Source: Melaminivora jejuensis
Lineage (GTDB): Bacteria > Pseudomonadota > Gammaproteobacteria > Burkholderiales > Burkholderiaceae_C
Reading direction: 5' to 3'
Length of the DNA: 64,000 bases
Assembly: GCF_017811175.1 (NCBI RefSeq)
Contig: NZ_JACWIJ010000002.1
Span: 2,542,001 to 2,606,000, forward strand
A program made the translations under genes and the position numbers. Positions 51,827 to 61,255 of the stretch are shown piece by piece. Positions within the stretch are counted from its first letter, which is position 1. Each line of letters starts with the position of its first letter. Below the pieces are notes generated by a model. That model made no database searches. It saw only the letters and a program-made list of their open reading frames with translations, and was not told the DNA's origin.

Positions 51827-52555
51827 TCAACCTTCGACGTTCAGCCTCTCCCGAAACGCCCGCGCCTGGCCGAAGTGGCCGCAGCCGATGAAGGGGCGGG
51901 GCGGGCGCTCGGCGGACAGCGGCGAGGGGTGGTTGGCCAGCAGCACCAGATGGCCGCGATCCGACGGGATCAGCGCGCGCTTGGCCTGGGCGTGGCTGCC
52001 CCAGAGCATGAAGACCACGGGCCGCGCGCCTTCGGCAACGTGGCGGATGACGGCATCGGTCAGCACCTCCCAGCCCTTGCCGGCATGGCTGGCGGCCTGG
52101 CCTTCCTCCACCGTCAGCGTGGTGTTGAGCAGCAGCACGCCGCCTTTGGCCCACTTGACCAGACTGCCGCCGGGCGCCGGAAAAGGCGGCGGCGGCACGC
52201 CCAGGTCGCGCTGCAGCTCCTTGAAGATGTTGCGCAGCGAGGGCGGGATGCGCACGCCCGGCTGGACGGAAAACGCCAGCCCCTCGGCCTGGCCGCGCCC
52301 GTGGTAGGGGTCTTGCCCCAGGATGACCACGCGCACGGCGCCTGGCGGCGTGAGCTGCAGCGCGCGCAGCGGCTGCGGCGGGAAGATCACCGCGCCGGCG
52401 TCCAGCCGCGCACGCAGGAAGGCCAGCAACGCCTGGCCACGCTCGCTGGCGAAGAAGTCATCGACCAGCGGCTGCCAGAGCGGCGCCACCGGCCAGTCTG
52501 CCGGGTCGGCGCTGTGCAGTTGCGTGGCCTCGTGGCCGGAGGGTTGGTTTTGCAT
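51827..52555 (-). CDS. ung: uracil-DNA glycosylase
   Basis: 242 residues, family 1 UDG that removes uracil from DNA. Active-site motif VVILGQDPYHGRGQAEG with catalytic Asp82; substrate motif LLLNTTLTVEEGQAASH; and the Leu-insertion motif LLANHPSPLSAERPPRPFIG. The ATG at 52555 (MQNQPSGHEA) is preferred to the TTG one codon upstream. Upstream it faces repeat A. Confidence 0.97.
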   Translation of the reverse strand: MQNQPSGHEATQLHSADPADWPVAPLWQPLVDDFFASERGQALLAFLRARLDAGAVIFPPQPLRALQLTPPGAVRVVILGQDPYHGRGQAEGLAFSVQPGVRIPPSLRNIFKELQRDLGVPPPPFPAPGGSLVKWAKGGVLLLNTTLTVEEGQAASHAGKGWEVLTDAVIRHVAEGARPVVFMLWGSHAQAKRALIPSDRGHLVLLANHPSPLSAERPPRPFIGCGHFGQARAFRERLNVEG

Positions 52556-52606
52556 CAAAAAGGCCTTTTCCCCTTGCCAGTCAAGCGCTGACAGCTATGT
52601 TTTTCA
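52556..52606 (-). repeat. dispersed repeat A, copy 8
   Basis: Minus strand: AAAAACATAGCTGTCAGCGC, TTGACTGGCAAGGGGAAAAG, GCCTTTTTGATG. It occupies the spacer between the cyclase stop and the ung ATG. Confidence 0.7.
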
Positions 52607-55354
52607 TAGTTCACCGTCCTGGCCTGCAGGGTCTGGCTGGCCTGCGCCATCCGCAGCCAGCGCGCTGACTACCCGGTTGCGCCCCTGCGCCTTGGCCCGG
52701 TACAGGCGCTCGTCGGCCAGGGCCAGCAGGGCTGCGGGGCTGCTGTCGGCCTCGGGCACCAGGGCAGCCACGCCGGCGCTGATGGTGACCACGCCCGCCG
52801 GGCTGCCGGCGTGCTCGATGCCCAGCGCCTGCACCGCTTGGCGCAGCGCCTCGGCCCGCGTGGCGGCGCCGGCCAGGGCCGACTCAGGCAGCAGACAGAC
52901 GAACTCCTCGCCACCATAGCGCGCCACCAAGTCGTGCGAGCGCGACAGCCCGCTGCGCAGCGCCGCCGCCACCCGGCGCAGGCACTCGTCGCCGGCCTGG
53001 TGGCCGTACCGGTCGTTGAACTGCTTGAAGTGGTCGATGTCGAGCAAGATCAGCGCCAGCGGCTGGTGGCTGCGCCGGCAGCGGCGCCACTCGGCCTCCA
53101 GCGTCTGGTCGAAGTGGCGCCGATTGGCCACATCCGTCAGGCCGTCCATGTAGGCCAGGCGGCGCAGCAGCTCGCTTTGCACCTGCTGCTCGGTGCGATC
53201 TTGGAACGTGGCCAGGAAGTGGTTGCCGAACACCAGCCCGCCGATGGCCATGACGCGCTCGCTGCCGTCCTTGGCGCGGGTGCGGTATTCACGCGCCTCG
53301 ATGTCGCCGCCGCCTTGCGCGGCGCGCGCCACGGCCTGCGCCCAGGTGGCCTGCACTTGCTGGCGATAGGCCGGCTCCGGGTAGATGGCAGTCCACCACT
53401 GCTCGAGCGTGGCCATCTCGCCATCGTCATAGCCGAAATACGCCGCAAAGCGCCGGTTACGAAAATAAAACCGACCTTGCCCATCCACCATGGCCAGCCC
53501 GATGGGCATCTCCTGCATCAAGTGCTGCAGCAGCCGCTCGGTCTCCTGCAGCTGCAGCGCCTGCTGCTTGGCTTCGGTGATGTCGCGGATGTAGCCATGC
53601 CACAGCGTGCCGCCGCTGGCCAGGCGCTGGGGCCGGGCCTGCCCGGCCATCCAGCGCTCGCCGCCGCCGGGCAGGCGCACGCGGTACTCGGCGTGCCAGT
53701 CCTGTAAGCTGCGCTGGGACTGCGCGATGGAGGCGTGCAGGGCGTGCAGATCGTCCGGGTGGATGAGCGCAAACACCGGCGCCGCATCGACGCGCAACTG
53801 CTCGGGCGAGAGGCCATAGATGCTGTGCATCCCGGCGCTGGCATAGGGAAAAAAGCTGCTGCCGTCGGGTTCGAGCTGGTACTGGTAGAGCACGCCCAGC
53901 ATGTTCTCGGCCAGCCGGTCGAGCCGGATGCGGTGCTCGCCGTGCTCTGCCACGTCGCCATAAGTGCCGACAAAGCGCAGCGCCTGCCCCTGGGCATCGC
54001 GCTCGAGCACCCGCCCGCGCGCCGTGACCCAAAACCAGTGGCCAGCGCGGTGGCGCATGCGGTGCGTGACGTCGTACAGCGGGGTGTCGCCGTGCAAGTG
54101 CTGCTTGAGCTCGTGCAGCACATGGGCGCGCTCGTCAGGGTGCAGATGCGTGCGCCAGTCGAAGGCAGCGGCTTCGATCTCGCTGTCGCCATAGCCCAAC
54201 AGGCGCTTCCAGGCCGGGGAGAAATAAATCTGCCCGCCGTCCTCTTTGCGCCACTCCCACACGCCAAGGCTGGTGGCCTCCAGCACGGCGCGCCAGCGCG
54301 CCTCCAGCGCCTCGTGCTGGTGCGCCAGTTCCTGGGCGTGCAAGGCGGCATCGCGCCGGCGCCGCTGCACCGACAGCAGCAGCGCGGCGACGCCCGCCCC
54401 GCCCAGCAGCCAGGCAACGGCCACCACCCAGGCCCTGGTGCGCCAGCCGGCCAGCAGCACGTCCCACTGCCGCGCCACGCCCACCACCAGCGGCACATCC
54501 ATGTGCAAGTCGGGCGGCTGCACCGTGCGCAGCGCTGCCAGCACCGGCACGCCAGCACTGGCCACGATGGGGCCCAGCAGCACGCTTTGCGCGCGCCCAC
54601 TGCTGCGGTGCTGCATGAACAGCGAGCCGGGCTGCGCCAGGTTGACCATCGGGCCGGCGTCGGCAGGCCCTGAGGGCGCGGGCGCGGCGCCGGCTTCGTT
54701 CACCAGCAAAAAGCGCAGGCCTTCGCCGTGGATGAGCCCGGCCTGCATGTCCGGTGCATAGCGAATGGACTGCAGCAGCGTCACGAACTGCTCCGGATCG
54801 AGCGTGGCCATGACCATGCCGCCAAAGCTGCCGTCGGGCGCAGGCACGATGCGCGCCAAGATCAGGTACCAGCCGCCCAGGGTGGCCTTGAACGGAGCGC
54901 TGACGACCAGCGTTTGCAGCTCCGCGGTCGCCTGCGCGCGCTGGAAGTAAGGGCGCCAACTGACCTCCTGGCCGATCAGCTCGCTGCGGTTGGAGGCGGT
55001 GACGCGGCCATTGGCGTCCAGCACGTTGAGGGTACGCACCCCGGCCAGCGCTTCGCTGAAGGCGCGCAGGCGGGCGTTGTCCACCGCCAGTCCCCTGCCG
55101 CCGCCCGCCTGTGCGCTGCCTGCATCGCGCACCAGCCGCCCCAGCACGCTGTTGATGGCCGTGAGGTGGCGCGCCAGGTTGTCATGGACGATGCCGGCTT
55201 GGTGCGCCAGGCGCCGGCGCTCGCCGTCCTCCAGCTCACGCCGCTCCAGCCCCAGGAAGCCGGCCAGCAGCACGCCCAGCGCCAGCCACGCCAGCAGCAG
55301 CAGCCAGCGCTCGCGCACGACGCGTGGCGGGGGTGAGCGCAAAGTCTGCAGCAA
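52604..55354 (-). CDS. membrane PAS-GGDEF diguanylate cyclase with dCache-type sensor
   Basis: About 916 residues. An N-terminal helix (WLLLLAWLALGVLLAGFLGL) and a second one (AWVVAVAWLLGGAGVAALLL) bracket a periplasmic region of about 250 residues like the dCache sensor. Three PAS-like segments follow, e.g. SLGVWEWRKEDGGQIYFSPA and ENMLGVLYQYQLEPDGSSFF. The GGDEF domain is active-looking: VARYGGEEFVCLLP with inhibitory site RSHD. No ATG is available near the N terminus, so the start is taken at the TTG at 55354. The signal sensed is unknown. Confidence 0.88.
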   Translation of the reverse strand: MLQTLRSPPPRVVRERWLLLLAWLALGVLLAGFLGLERRELEDGERRRLAHQAGIVHDNLARHLTAINSVLGRLVRDAGSAQAGGGRGLAVDNARLRAFSEALAGVRTLNVLDANGRVTASNRSELIGQEVSWRPYFQRAQATAELQTLVVSAPFKATLGGWYLILARIVPAPDGSFGGMVMATLDPEQFVTLLQSIRYAPDMQAGLIHGEGLRFLLVNEAGAAPAPSGPADAGPMVNLAQPGSLFMQHRSSGRAQSVLLGPIVASAGVPVLAALRTVQPPDLHMDVPLVVGVARQWDVLLAGWRTRAWVVAVAWLLGGAGVAALLLSVQRRRRDAALHAQELAHQHEALEARWRAVLEATSLGVWEWRKEDGGQIYFSPAWKRLLGYGDSEIEAAAFDWRTHLHPDERAHVLHELKQHLHGDTPLYDVTHRMRHRAGHWFWVTARGRVLERDAQGQALRFVGTYGDVAEHGEHRIRLDRLAENMLGVLYQYQLEPDGSSFFPYASAGMHSIYGLSPEQLRVDAAPVFALIHPDDLHALHASIAQSQRSLQDWHAEYRVRLPGGGERWMAGQARPQRLASGGTLWHGYIRDITEAKQQALQLQETERLLQHLMQEMPIGLAMVDGQGRFYFRNRRFAAYFGYDDGEMATLEQWWTAIYPEPAYRQQVQATWAQAVARAAQGGGDIEAREYRTRAKDGSERVMAIGGLVFGNHFLATFQDRTEQQVQSELLRRLAYMDGLTDVANRRHFDQTLEAEWRRCRRSHQPLALILLDIDHFKQFNDRYGHQAGDECLRRVAAALRSGLSRSHDLVARYGGEEFVCLLPESALAGAATRAEALRQAVQALGIEHAGSPAGVVTISAGVAALVPEADSSPAALLALADERLYRAKAQGRNRVVSALAADGAGQPDPAGQDGEL

Positions 55355-55411
55355 GCAAGAATCCGTGTTCTGGGTGGCTGCGCACCACGCGATGGTGCAG
55401 CCGGTCAGTTA

Positions 55412-55438
55412 CAAAAAGACGCATTGTAGGAAATGCGT
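55412..55438 (-). terminator. Rho-independent terminator of the trp operon
   Basis: GACGCATT (55417-55424) pairs with AATGCGTC (55431-55438), 8 bp, loop GTAGGA. Read on the minus strand it is followed by TTTTTG, so it terminates trpC transcription about 40 bases after the stop codon. Confidence 0.85.
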
Positions 55439-55479
55439 CCTTGCCCTCAGCGGCCCAGCGGCTCAGTGACCGCCCGCGC

Positions 55480-56280
55480 TCAGGCGAACAGTTGTGCCAG
55501 CGCCGCACCCGGCTCGGGCGCGCGCATAAAGGCCTCGCCCACCAAAAAAGCGTGGACATGGGCCTCGCGCAGGCACTGCACATCAGCGCGCGTGGCGATG
55601 CCGGACTCGGCCACCAGCAGGCGCTCTGGCGGCACTTCGCGACGCAGGGCCAGCGTGGTGTCCAGGCTGACCTCGAAGGTGCGCAGGTTGCGGTTGTTGA
55701 TGCCGATGAGCGGCGTCTTCAGGCGCAGCGCGCGTTCGAGTTCCGCGCCGTCGTGGACTTCCACCAGCACCGCCATGTCCAGGCCGTGCGCGATGGCCTC
55801 CATGTCGGCCATCTGCGCGTCGTCCAGGCAGCCGGCGATCAGGAGGATGGCATCGGCGCCGAGCGCACGCGACTCGTAGATCTGGTAGGCATCGACCATG
55901 AAATCCTTGCGCAGCACCGGCAGCGGGCAGCTGGCGCGCGCCTGCTTCAGATAGTCGCCGCTGCCCTGGAAGTACTGGCGGTCGGTCAGCACCGACAGGC
56001 AGGCGGCGCTCACGCGACCATCGCCTTGGGCGTAGCTTTGCGCGATGTCGGCGGGGATGAAATCCTCGCGGATCACCCCCTTGCTGGGGCTGGCGCGCTT
56101 GATCTCGGCAATCACGGCGGCCTGGCCGGCAGCGATTTTGGCGCGCAGCGCGCCCTCGAAGTCACGCGTGAGCACGCGGCTTTCGGCGTCGCGGCGCATG
56201 TCGGCCAGGGGCAGGCGCTTCTTTGCGGCGGCGACTTCCTCGCGCTTGGTGTCGCAGATTTTCTGCAGGATGTCGGACAT
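55480..56280 (-). CDS. trpC: indole-3-glycerol-phosphate synthase
   Basis: 266 residues. Catalyses ring closure to indole-3-glycerol phosphate in the tryptophan pathway. Motifs: [20 protein letters not shown] with the catalytic Lys and Glu, [49 protein letters not shown] and VAESGI. TIM barrel. Last gene of the operon, 21 bp after a small membrane-protein gene. Confidence 0.98.
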   Translation of the reverse strand: MSDILQKICDTKREEVAAAKKRLPLADMRRDAESRVLTRDFEGALRAKIAAGQAAVIAEIKRASPSKGVIREDFIPADIAQSYAQGDGRVSAACLSVLTDRQYFQGSGDYLKQARASCPLPVLRKDFMVDAYQIYESRALGADAILLIAGCLDDAQMADMEAIAHGLDMAVLVEVHDGAELERALRLKTPLIGINNRNLRTFEVSLDTTLALRREVPPERLLVAESGIATRADVQCLREAHVHAFLVGEAFMRAPEPGAALAQLFA

Positions 56281-56301
56281 GGCGGCTCCTTGGGGCGCGG
56301 G

Positions 56302-56475
56302 TCAGTCAGGGTTCTTGTCAGGCTGGCCGGCGCCGGGCTCGGGCGGCGGCGGCGCGCGCAGCACCCGGCGGATGACCTGGTGCATAGCGATGGCGACGAC
56401 GATGGACAGCAGCGACACGCCCAGCACGATCCAGGTGCCAGGGTCGTGCCAGATGGGGGCATCCAGCAGGCTCAT
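56302..56475 (-). CDS. small single-span membrane protein inside the trp operon
   Basis: 57 residues from the ATG at 56475: [20 protein letters not shown] with one transmembrane helix ([20 protein letters not shown]) and a basic, then Pro-rich tail ([20 protein letters not shown]). It overlaps trpD by ATGA, so it is translated with trpD. No known role in tryptophan synthesis. It is not a trp enzyme fragment. Confidence 0.75.
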   Translation of the reverse strand: MSLLDAPIWHDPGTWIVLGVSLLSIVVAIAMHQVIRRVLRAPPPPEPGAGQPDKNPD

Positions 56476-57515
56476 GCCGCCGCCGGGGCCAGGGCCTGGG
56501 TGTGGGCGACCAGCTCGCGCAGCTTGGCCAGGGCCGCGCCGCTGTCGATGGCCGCCTGGGCGCGCGCCAGGCCGGCAGCGATGTCGGGCGCGACGCCGGC
56601 GGCATACAGCGCCGCGCCGGCGTTCAGGCAGACGATGTCGCGCGCCGGGCCGCTGGCGCCCTCCAGCACTTGCAGCAGCAGCTGGCGCGACTGTCCCGGG
56701 TTGTCCACGCGCAGCGACCGCGTGCCGGCCATGCGCAGGCCGAAGTCCTCGGGGTGGATCTCGTACTCGCGCACCACGCCGTCCTTCAACTCGCCCACCA
56801 GCGTGCCCGCGCCCAGGCTGATCTCGTCGAGGCCGTCGCGGCCATAGACCACCAGCGCGTGCTCGGCGCCCAGGCGCTGCAGCGCGCGCACCTGGATGCC
56901 GACCAGGTCTTCGTGAAACACGCCCATCAGGATGTTGGGCGCGCCCGCCGGGTTGGTGAGCGGCCCCAGAATGTTGAACAGCGTGCGCACGCCCAGCTCG
57001 CGGCGCACCGGGGCGACGTTCTTCATGGCCGGGTGGTGGTTGGGCGCGAACATGAAGCCGATGCCGACCTCGCGGATGCACGCGGCCACCTGTTCGGGGC
57101 TGAGCATGATGTTCACGCCCAGCGCCTCCATGGCGTCGGCGCTGCCCGAGGTGCTGCTGACGCTGCGCCCGCCGTGCTTGCTGACGCGCGCGCCAGCGGC
57201 GGCGATCACGAAGGTGGCGCAGGTGGAGATGTTGAAGGTGCCCGCACCGTCGCCGCCGGTGCCCACGATGTCCACCAGGTGCGTGGCATCCTGCACATGT
57301 ACCTTGCGCGAGAACTCGCGCATGACCTGGGCGGCGGCGGTGATCTCGCCAATGGTCTCCTTCTTGACGCGCAGGCCGGTGAGGATGGCCGCCGCCATGA
57401 CCGGCGAGAGTTCGCCGCCCATGATCAGGCGCATCAGGTGCAGCATCTCGTCGTGGAAGATCTCGCGGTGCTCGATGGTGCGCTGCAGGGCTTCCTGGGG
57501 GGTGATGGGGGTCAT
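56472..57515 (-). CDS. trpD: anthranilate phosphoribosyltransferase
   Basis: 347 residues. Attaches phosphoribosyl pyrophosphate to anthranilate. Motifs: [40 protein letters not shown] and [40 protein letters not shown] is the usual start. It begins 162 bp after trpG, an unusually long gap for this operon; the gap holds a repeat element. Confidence 0.98.
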   Translation of the reverse strand: MTPITPQEALQRTIEHREIFHDEMLHLMRLIMGGELSPVMAAAILTGLRVKKETIGEITAAAQVMREFSRKVHVQDATHLVDIVGTGGDGAGTFNISTCATFVIAAAGARVSKHGGRSVSSTSGSADAMEALGVNIMLSPEQVAACIREVGIGFMFAPNHHPAMKNVAPVRRELGVRTLFNILGPLTNPAGAPNILMGVFHEDLVGIQVRALQRLGAEHALVVYGRDGLDEISLGAGTLVGELKDGVVREYEIHPEDFGLRMAGTRSLRVDNPGQSRQLLLQVLEGASGPARDIVCLNAGAALYAAGVAPDIAAGLARAQAAIDSGAALAKLRELVAHTQALAPAAA

Positions 57516-57527
57516 CGGATGCTCCAA

Positions 57528-57676
57528 TCTTGATAGCTGTTCACGCAGTTCCGGCACGGCTTCTTGCCCCCTCTCCCTCTGGGAGAGGGCTGGGGTGAGG
57601 GGCAGTTCAGGCGCCACGCCCGCATCCGGCACCCTCACCCCAACCCTCTCCCGCGCGCGGGAGAGGGGGCAAGAAC
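57528..57676. repeat. composite element: repeat A fragment plus inverted CCCTCTCCC hairpin pair, between trpG and trpD
   Basis: 57528-57545 carries CTTGATAGCTGTTC, a repeat A fragment. 57565-57676 has two inverted units, CCCCTCTCCCTCTGGGAGAG and TCTCCCGCGCGCGGGAGAGG, that also share GGGGTGAGGG / CCCTCACCCC ends. This is a REP-doublet-like structure abutting the trpG stop. The twin is at 16495-16643. Confidence 0.7.
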
Positions 57677-57677
57677 G

Positions 57678-58253
57678 TCAGCCGCGCTGCTCCAGGAAGT
57701 TGCGCAGCATGGCGTGGCCGTGCTCGGTTAGGATGCTCTCGGGGTGGAATTGCACGCCCTCGATGGCCAGCTCCTTGTGGCGCACGCCCATGATCTCGCC
57801 GTCCTCCGTCCAGGCCGTCACCTCCAGCACCTCGGGGCAGCTGGCGCGCTCGATCGCCAGCGAGTGGTAGCGGTTCACCGTGAACTGGCGCGGCAGGCCG
57901 GCGAACACGCCCTGCTGCGTGGTGGTGATGGTGCTGGTCTTGCCGTGCATCAGCTCCTGCGCGCGCACGATGCGCGCGCCAAAGGCCGCGCCGATGCTCT
58001 GGTGGCCCAGGCACACGCCCAGGATGGGCAGGCGGCCAGCGAAGTGCCGGATGGCTGCCACCGAGATGCCGGCCTCGGCGGGCGAACATGGGCCGGGCGA
58101 AATCACCAGCCGCTCGGGCGCCTGCTGCTCGATGCCGGCCAGGTCGATCTCGTCGTTGCGAAACACCTGCACCTGCGCGCCCAGCTCGGCCAGGTACTGC
58201 ACGATGTTCCAGGTGAAGCTGTCGTAGTTGTCCACCATCAGCACGCGGGTCAT
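57678..58253 (-). CDS. trpG: anthranilate synthase glutamine amidotransferase subunit
   Basis: 191 residues. Supplies ammonia to Trp[21 protein letters not shown], catalytic Cys in [16 protein letters not shown], His and Glu in [14 protein letters not shown]. The ATG at 58253 overlaps the chorismate-mutase stop (ATGA). Confidence 0.98.
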   Translation of the reverse strand: MTRVLMVDNYDSFTWNIVQYLAELGAQVQVFRNDEIDLAGIEQQAPERLVISPGPCSPAEAGISVAAIRHFAGRLPILGVCLGHQSIGAAFGARIVRAQELMHGKTSTITTTQQGVFAGLPRQFTVNRYHSLAIERASCPEVLEVTAWTEDGEIMGVRHKELAIEGVQFHPESILTEHGHAMLRNFLEQRG

Positions 58254-58615
58254 GGCGTAGTCTCCTGTTGCGGCTGGGCCTTGGGGTCGCGTCCGTTGCC
58301 GGCGGCGGCCAGGCGGGCGAATTCGCGGTGCTCGAAGGCGATGTAGGCCTCCATCATGGCGCGGTAGATGGCCTCGATGACGTCGGGCTCGCCCCCTTCG
58401 GCGGCGGCGCGCGCGCGCACGCGCTGCACGATCTGCTCGATGCGCGCCTCGTCGCGCACATCCTCGGCACGCGGCTTGATGCGCGCGGCCTGCGTCATAT
58501 AGCCGCCGCGCTCGACCAGCAGCGGCACCAGGATGTCGTCCAGCGCGTCGATGTGCGCGCGCACCTGGCCCATGCCGGCGCAGTGCCGGGTCTTGTCGAT
58601 GGCGCGCGCGCTCAT
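58250..58615 (-). CDS. chorismate mutase, AroQ type, in the trp operon
   Basis: 121 residues of the all-helical AroQ fold: [60 protein letters not shown] and [18 protein letters not shown]. It converts chorismate to prephenate, so it competes with TrpE for the same substrate. It overlaps both trpE and trpG by ATGA. A fully active enzyme or a regulatory variant cannot be told apart here. Related mutases in the trp cluster are, as I recall, common in this family. Confidence 0.88.
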   Translation of the reverse strand: MSARAIDKTRHCAGMGQVRAHIDALDDILVPLLVERGGYMTQAARIKPRAEDVRDEARIEQIVQRVRARAAAEGGEPDVIEAIYRAMMEAYIAFEHREFARLAAAGNGRDPKAQPQQETTP

Positions 58616-60111
58616 TCCAGGCCCTCCTCGACCAGCTCGGCGGCACGCAGCAGCGCGCGCGCCTTGTGCTCGGTTTCCTTCCACTCCAGCTCCGGCACCG
58701 AGTCGGCCACCACGCCGGCCGCGGCCTGCACGTACAAGGTGCCGTCCTTGACGATGGCGGTGCGGATGGCAATCGCCACGTCCATGTCGCCGGCAAAGCT
58801 GAGATACCCGCAGGCGCCGCCGTAGATGCCGCGCTTGACCGGCTCCAGCCGGTCGATCAGCTCCATGGCGTGTACCTTGGGCGCGCCGGTCAGGGTGCCA
58901 GCGGGGAAGGTGGCGCGCAGCACGTCCATACTGCTCATGCCGTCCTGCAGGATGCCCTCGACGTTGCTCACGATGTGCATGACGTGGCTGTAGCGCTCCA
59001 CGGCAAAGGCCTCGGTGACCTTCACCGTGCCAGTCCTGGCGATGCGGCCGATGTCGTTTCTCGCCAGGTCGATCAGCATGACGTGCTCGGCGCGCTCCTT
59101 GGGGTCGGCCACCAGCTCCTGCTCGATGGCGCGGTCAGCCTCGGGCGTGGCGCCGCGCGCGCGCGTGCCGGCCAGCGGGCGGATGGTCACTTTCTGCCCC
59201 TCGGGCGTGGCCTCCTGGCGCACCAGGATTTCCGGGCTGGCGCCGACCACGTGGAAGTCGCCGAAGTGGTAGTAATACATGTAGGGCGAGGGGTTGAGCG
59301 AGCGCAGCGCGCGGTACAGCGACAGCGGGCTTTGCGTGTAGCGCTTGTGCATCCGTTGGCCGACCTGCACCTGCATGAAGTCGCCGGCGGCAATCAGCTC
59401 CTTGGCCTCATGCACCGCCGCCAGGTAGTCCTGCTTGGCGAAGCTGCGCTGCACCGGGTGGCTTTCGCTGGCCTTGACCTGCGGGGCGCTGACCGAGTAC
59501 TTGAGCTGCTCCTTGAGTTCGCGCAGGCGCTTCTTGCCCCGGGCGTAGGCCTCCGGCACGCCCGGGTCGGCATAGACGATCAGATACAGCTTGCCCGACA
59601 GGTTGTCGATGACGGCCAGCTCCTCGCACTGCAAGAGCAGTATGTCCGGGCAGTCCAGGGTGTCGGGCGGGCAGGAGTGCTCCAGCTTTTTCTCGATGTA
59701 GCGCACTGCGTCGTAGCCGAAGTAGCCGGCCAGGCCCCCGCAAAAGCGCGGCAGGCCCGGCCGCAGCGCCACCTTGAAGCGCTTTTGGTAGTCGGCGATG
59801 ACGTCCAGCGGGTTGCCGGCGTGCGTCTCGACCACCTGGCCGTCGGTCACTACCTCGGTCTTGGCAGCCGCGCCGAAACCGCTGGCGCGCAGCAGCGTGC
59901 GCGCCGGCAGGCCGATGAAGCTGTAGCGCCCGAAGCGCTCGCCGCCCACGACGGATTCGAGCAGGAAGCTGTGCGTGCCGTCGCCACGCGCGTGGGCCAG
60001 CTTGAGGTACAGCGACAGCGGGGTCTCCAGATCGGCGAAGGCCTCGGCGATCAGGGGGATGCGGTTGTAGCCCTCATGGGCCAGGCTTTTGAATTCCAGT
60101 TCGGTGATCAC
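58612..60111 (-). CDS. trpE: anthranilate synthase component I
   Basis: 499 residues from a GTG at 60111 ([20 protein letters not shown]); the ATG earlier would add 13 residues unlike the family. Chorismate-binding motifs [20 protein letters not shown] and [20 protein letters not shown], and the feedback-site [16 protein letters not shown]. Converts chorismate to anthranilate with TrpG. The operon begins here; a leader peptide candidate lies 150 bp upstream. Confidence 0.97.
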   Translation of the reverse strand: MITELEFKSLAHEGYNRIPLIAEAFADLETPLSLYLKLAHARGDGTHSFLLESVVGGERFGRYSFIGLPARTLLRASGFGAAAKTEVVTDGQVVETHAGNPLDVIADYQKRFKVALRPGLPRFCGGLAGYFGYDAVRYIEKKLEHSCPPDTLDCPDILLLQCEELAVIDNLSGKLYLIVYADPGVPEAYARGKKRLRELKEQLKYSVSAPQVKASESHPVQRSFAKQDYLAAVHEAKELIAAGDFMQVQVGQRMHKRYTQSPLSLYRALRSLNPSPYMYYYHFGDFHVVGASPEILVRQEATPEGQKVTIRPLAGTRARGATPEADRAIEQELVADPKERAEHVMLIDLARNDIGRIARTGTVKVTEAFAVERYSHVMHIVSNVEGILQDGMSSMDVLRATFPAGTLTGAPKVHAMELIDRLEPVKRGIYGGACGYLSFAGDMDVAIAIRTAIVKDGTLYVQAAAGVVADSVPELEWKETEHKARALLRAAELVEEGLE

Positions 60112-60264
60112 GCAGGATGCTTCCCGGCAGGAGCGGCGCGCGCCATGCACTCCGATGGCTTGGCAACAGGGCGCCGCAGGGGTTCATTGGGCCGGCAGCG
60201 CACTGCCGCTTCGGTGGCAGTGGTGCCTCGGGCGCACGCTGGGAGCGCAGCCCAGGTGCATCGG

Positions 60265-60342
60265 TCACGGTTTCGTCGCTGCAGGCTTGCGCCAGGGCCA
60301 GGCCCCCCGGTCGCGGCGACCTGCAATGAATGTGCGATGCAT
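60265..60342 (-). CDS. trpL: candidate trp leader peptide
   Basis: 25 codons from an ATG at 60342: MHRTFIAGRRDRGAWPWRKP then AATKP. Two Trp codons lie close together (W15, W17), as expected for ribosome-mediated attenuation, and it is in the only gap upstream of trpE on the same strand. Downstream, CACTGCC pairs with GGCAGTG around a 7-to-8-base loop, then GC-rich sequence before trpE; a U-run terminator is not obvious. A possible -10 (TACACT) is at 60420-60415. Promising but unproven. Confidence 0.5.
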   Translation of the reverse strand: MHRTFIAGRRDRGAWPWRKPAATKP

Positions 60343-60542
60343 GTTCTGTTGTCCGATTGGTTGGCTTGGATTGGATCCCGGGCCGGCGCCGGTCTTTGCC
60401 GGACGCAGCGGGAAAGTGTAGCAAAGCGCCTTGACCGGGCGCAGCATCCGGCCACCGTCCGGGCGAAAACCCTATTGCCCGCACGCCGGGGATACCGTAA
60501 CAATATGAAAAAGCACGGTCGTTCTTTTCCGGAGATTCCGCC

Positions 60543-61157
60543 ATGACCTTTCTCTACCGGCGCCGCGCCATGCAATGGCTGGGTACGACTGCCTGCCTGT
60601 GCCTGCTGCCCCTGTCCGCCCAGGCCGCCGATCCGGTCACGGTGGGCGATGTGGCCTTCGAGCCCGTGGTCAGCGTGCAAGGCCAGGCCCTGCAGCTCAA
60701 TGGCGCAGGCGTGCGCTACAAGACCGTCTTCAAGGTCTATGCCGCCGGCCTGTACCTGGAGAAAAAGGCTACCAGCCAGGCCGAGGTCAATGCGCTCAAG
60801 AGCCCCAAGCGCCTGGCCATCACCATGCTGCGCGACATCGACTCGGCCGAGCTGGGCCGGCTGTTCTCGCGCGGCATGGAGGACAACATGGATCGCAGCA
60901 CTTTTTCCAGGCTGGTGCCCGGCGTGCTGCGCATGAGCCAGATCTTTTCCGACCACAAGATGCTCAAGGCCGGCGACAGCTTCACCATCGACTGGCTGCC
61001 CGGCACCGGCACCCTGGTCACCGTCAAGGGCCAGCCGCAGGGCGGCCCTTTCAAGGAGCCGGAATTCTTCGATGCGCTGCTGGCCATCTGGCTGGGCCAG
61101 CAGCCGGCGGACTGGAAGCTCAAGGACGCGCTGCTGGGCAAGGCCTCCGGCGCCTAG
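60543..61157 (+). CDS. secreted chalcone-isomerase-like protein
   Basis: 204 residues with a signal peptide ([20 protein letters not shown]). The mature chain reads [40 protein letters not shown] and [20 protein letters not shown], the chalcone-isomerase fold seen in many bacterial periplasmic proteins. True chalcone isomerase activity is not expected; members bind fatty acids or are of unknown function. Located between the trp leader and a chemoreceptor gene. Confidence 0.85.
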   Translation: MTFLYRRRAMQWLGTTACLCLLPLSAQAADPVTVGDVAFEPVVSVQGQALQLNGAGVRYKTVFKVYAAGLYLEKKATSQAEVNALKSPKRLAITMLRDIDSAELGRLFSRGMEDNMDRSTFSRLVPGVLRMSQIFSDHKMLKAGDSFTIDWLPGTGTLVTVKGQPQGGPFKEPEFFDALLAIWLGQQPADWKLKDALLGKASGA

Positions 61158-61255
61158 GGCGGCGCGGGCAGGACGGCCCGCAGCCCGGGCTTGGCGCTAC
61201 AGTTGGCAGTTTGCCCCAACCCAGCCGGCGCCAGGGCCTGTGCAGCGGCGCCGGC

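Noticed and set aside
60575-61255. Long N-terminal extension of the chemoreceptor
   Set aside because: It overlaps the chalcone-isomerase-like gene in another frame and lacks family similarity; the ATG at 61256 gives the normal receptor.
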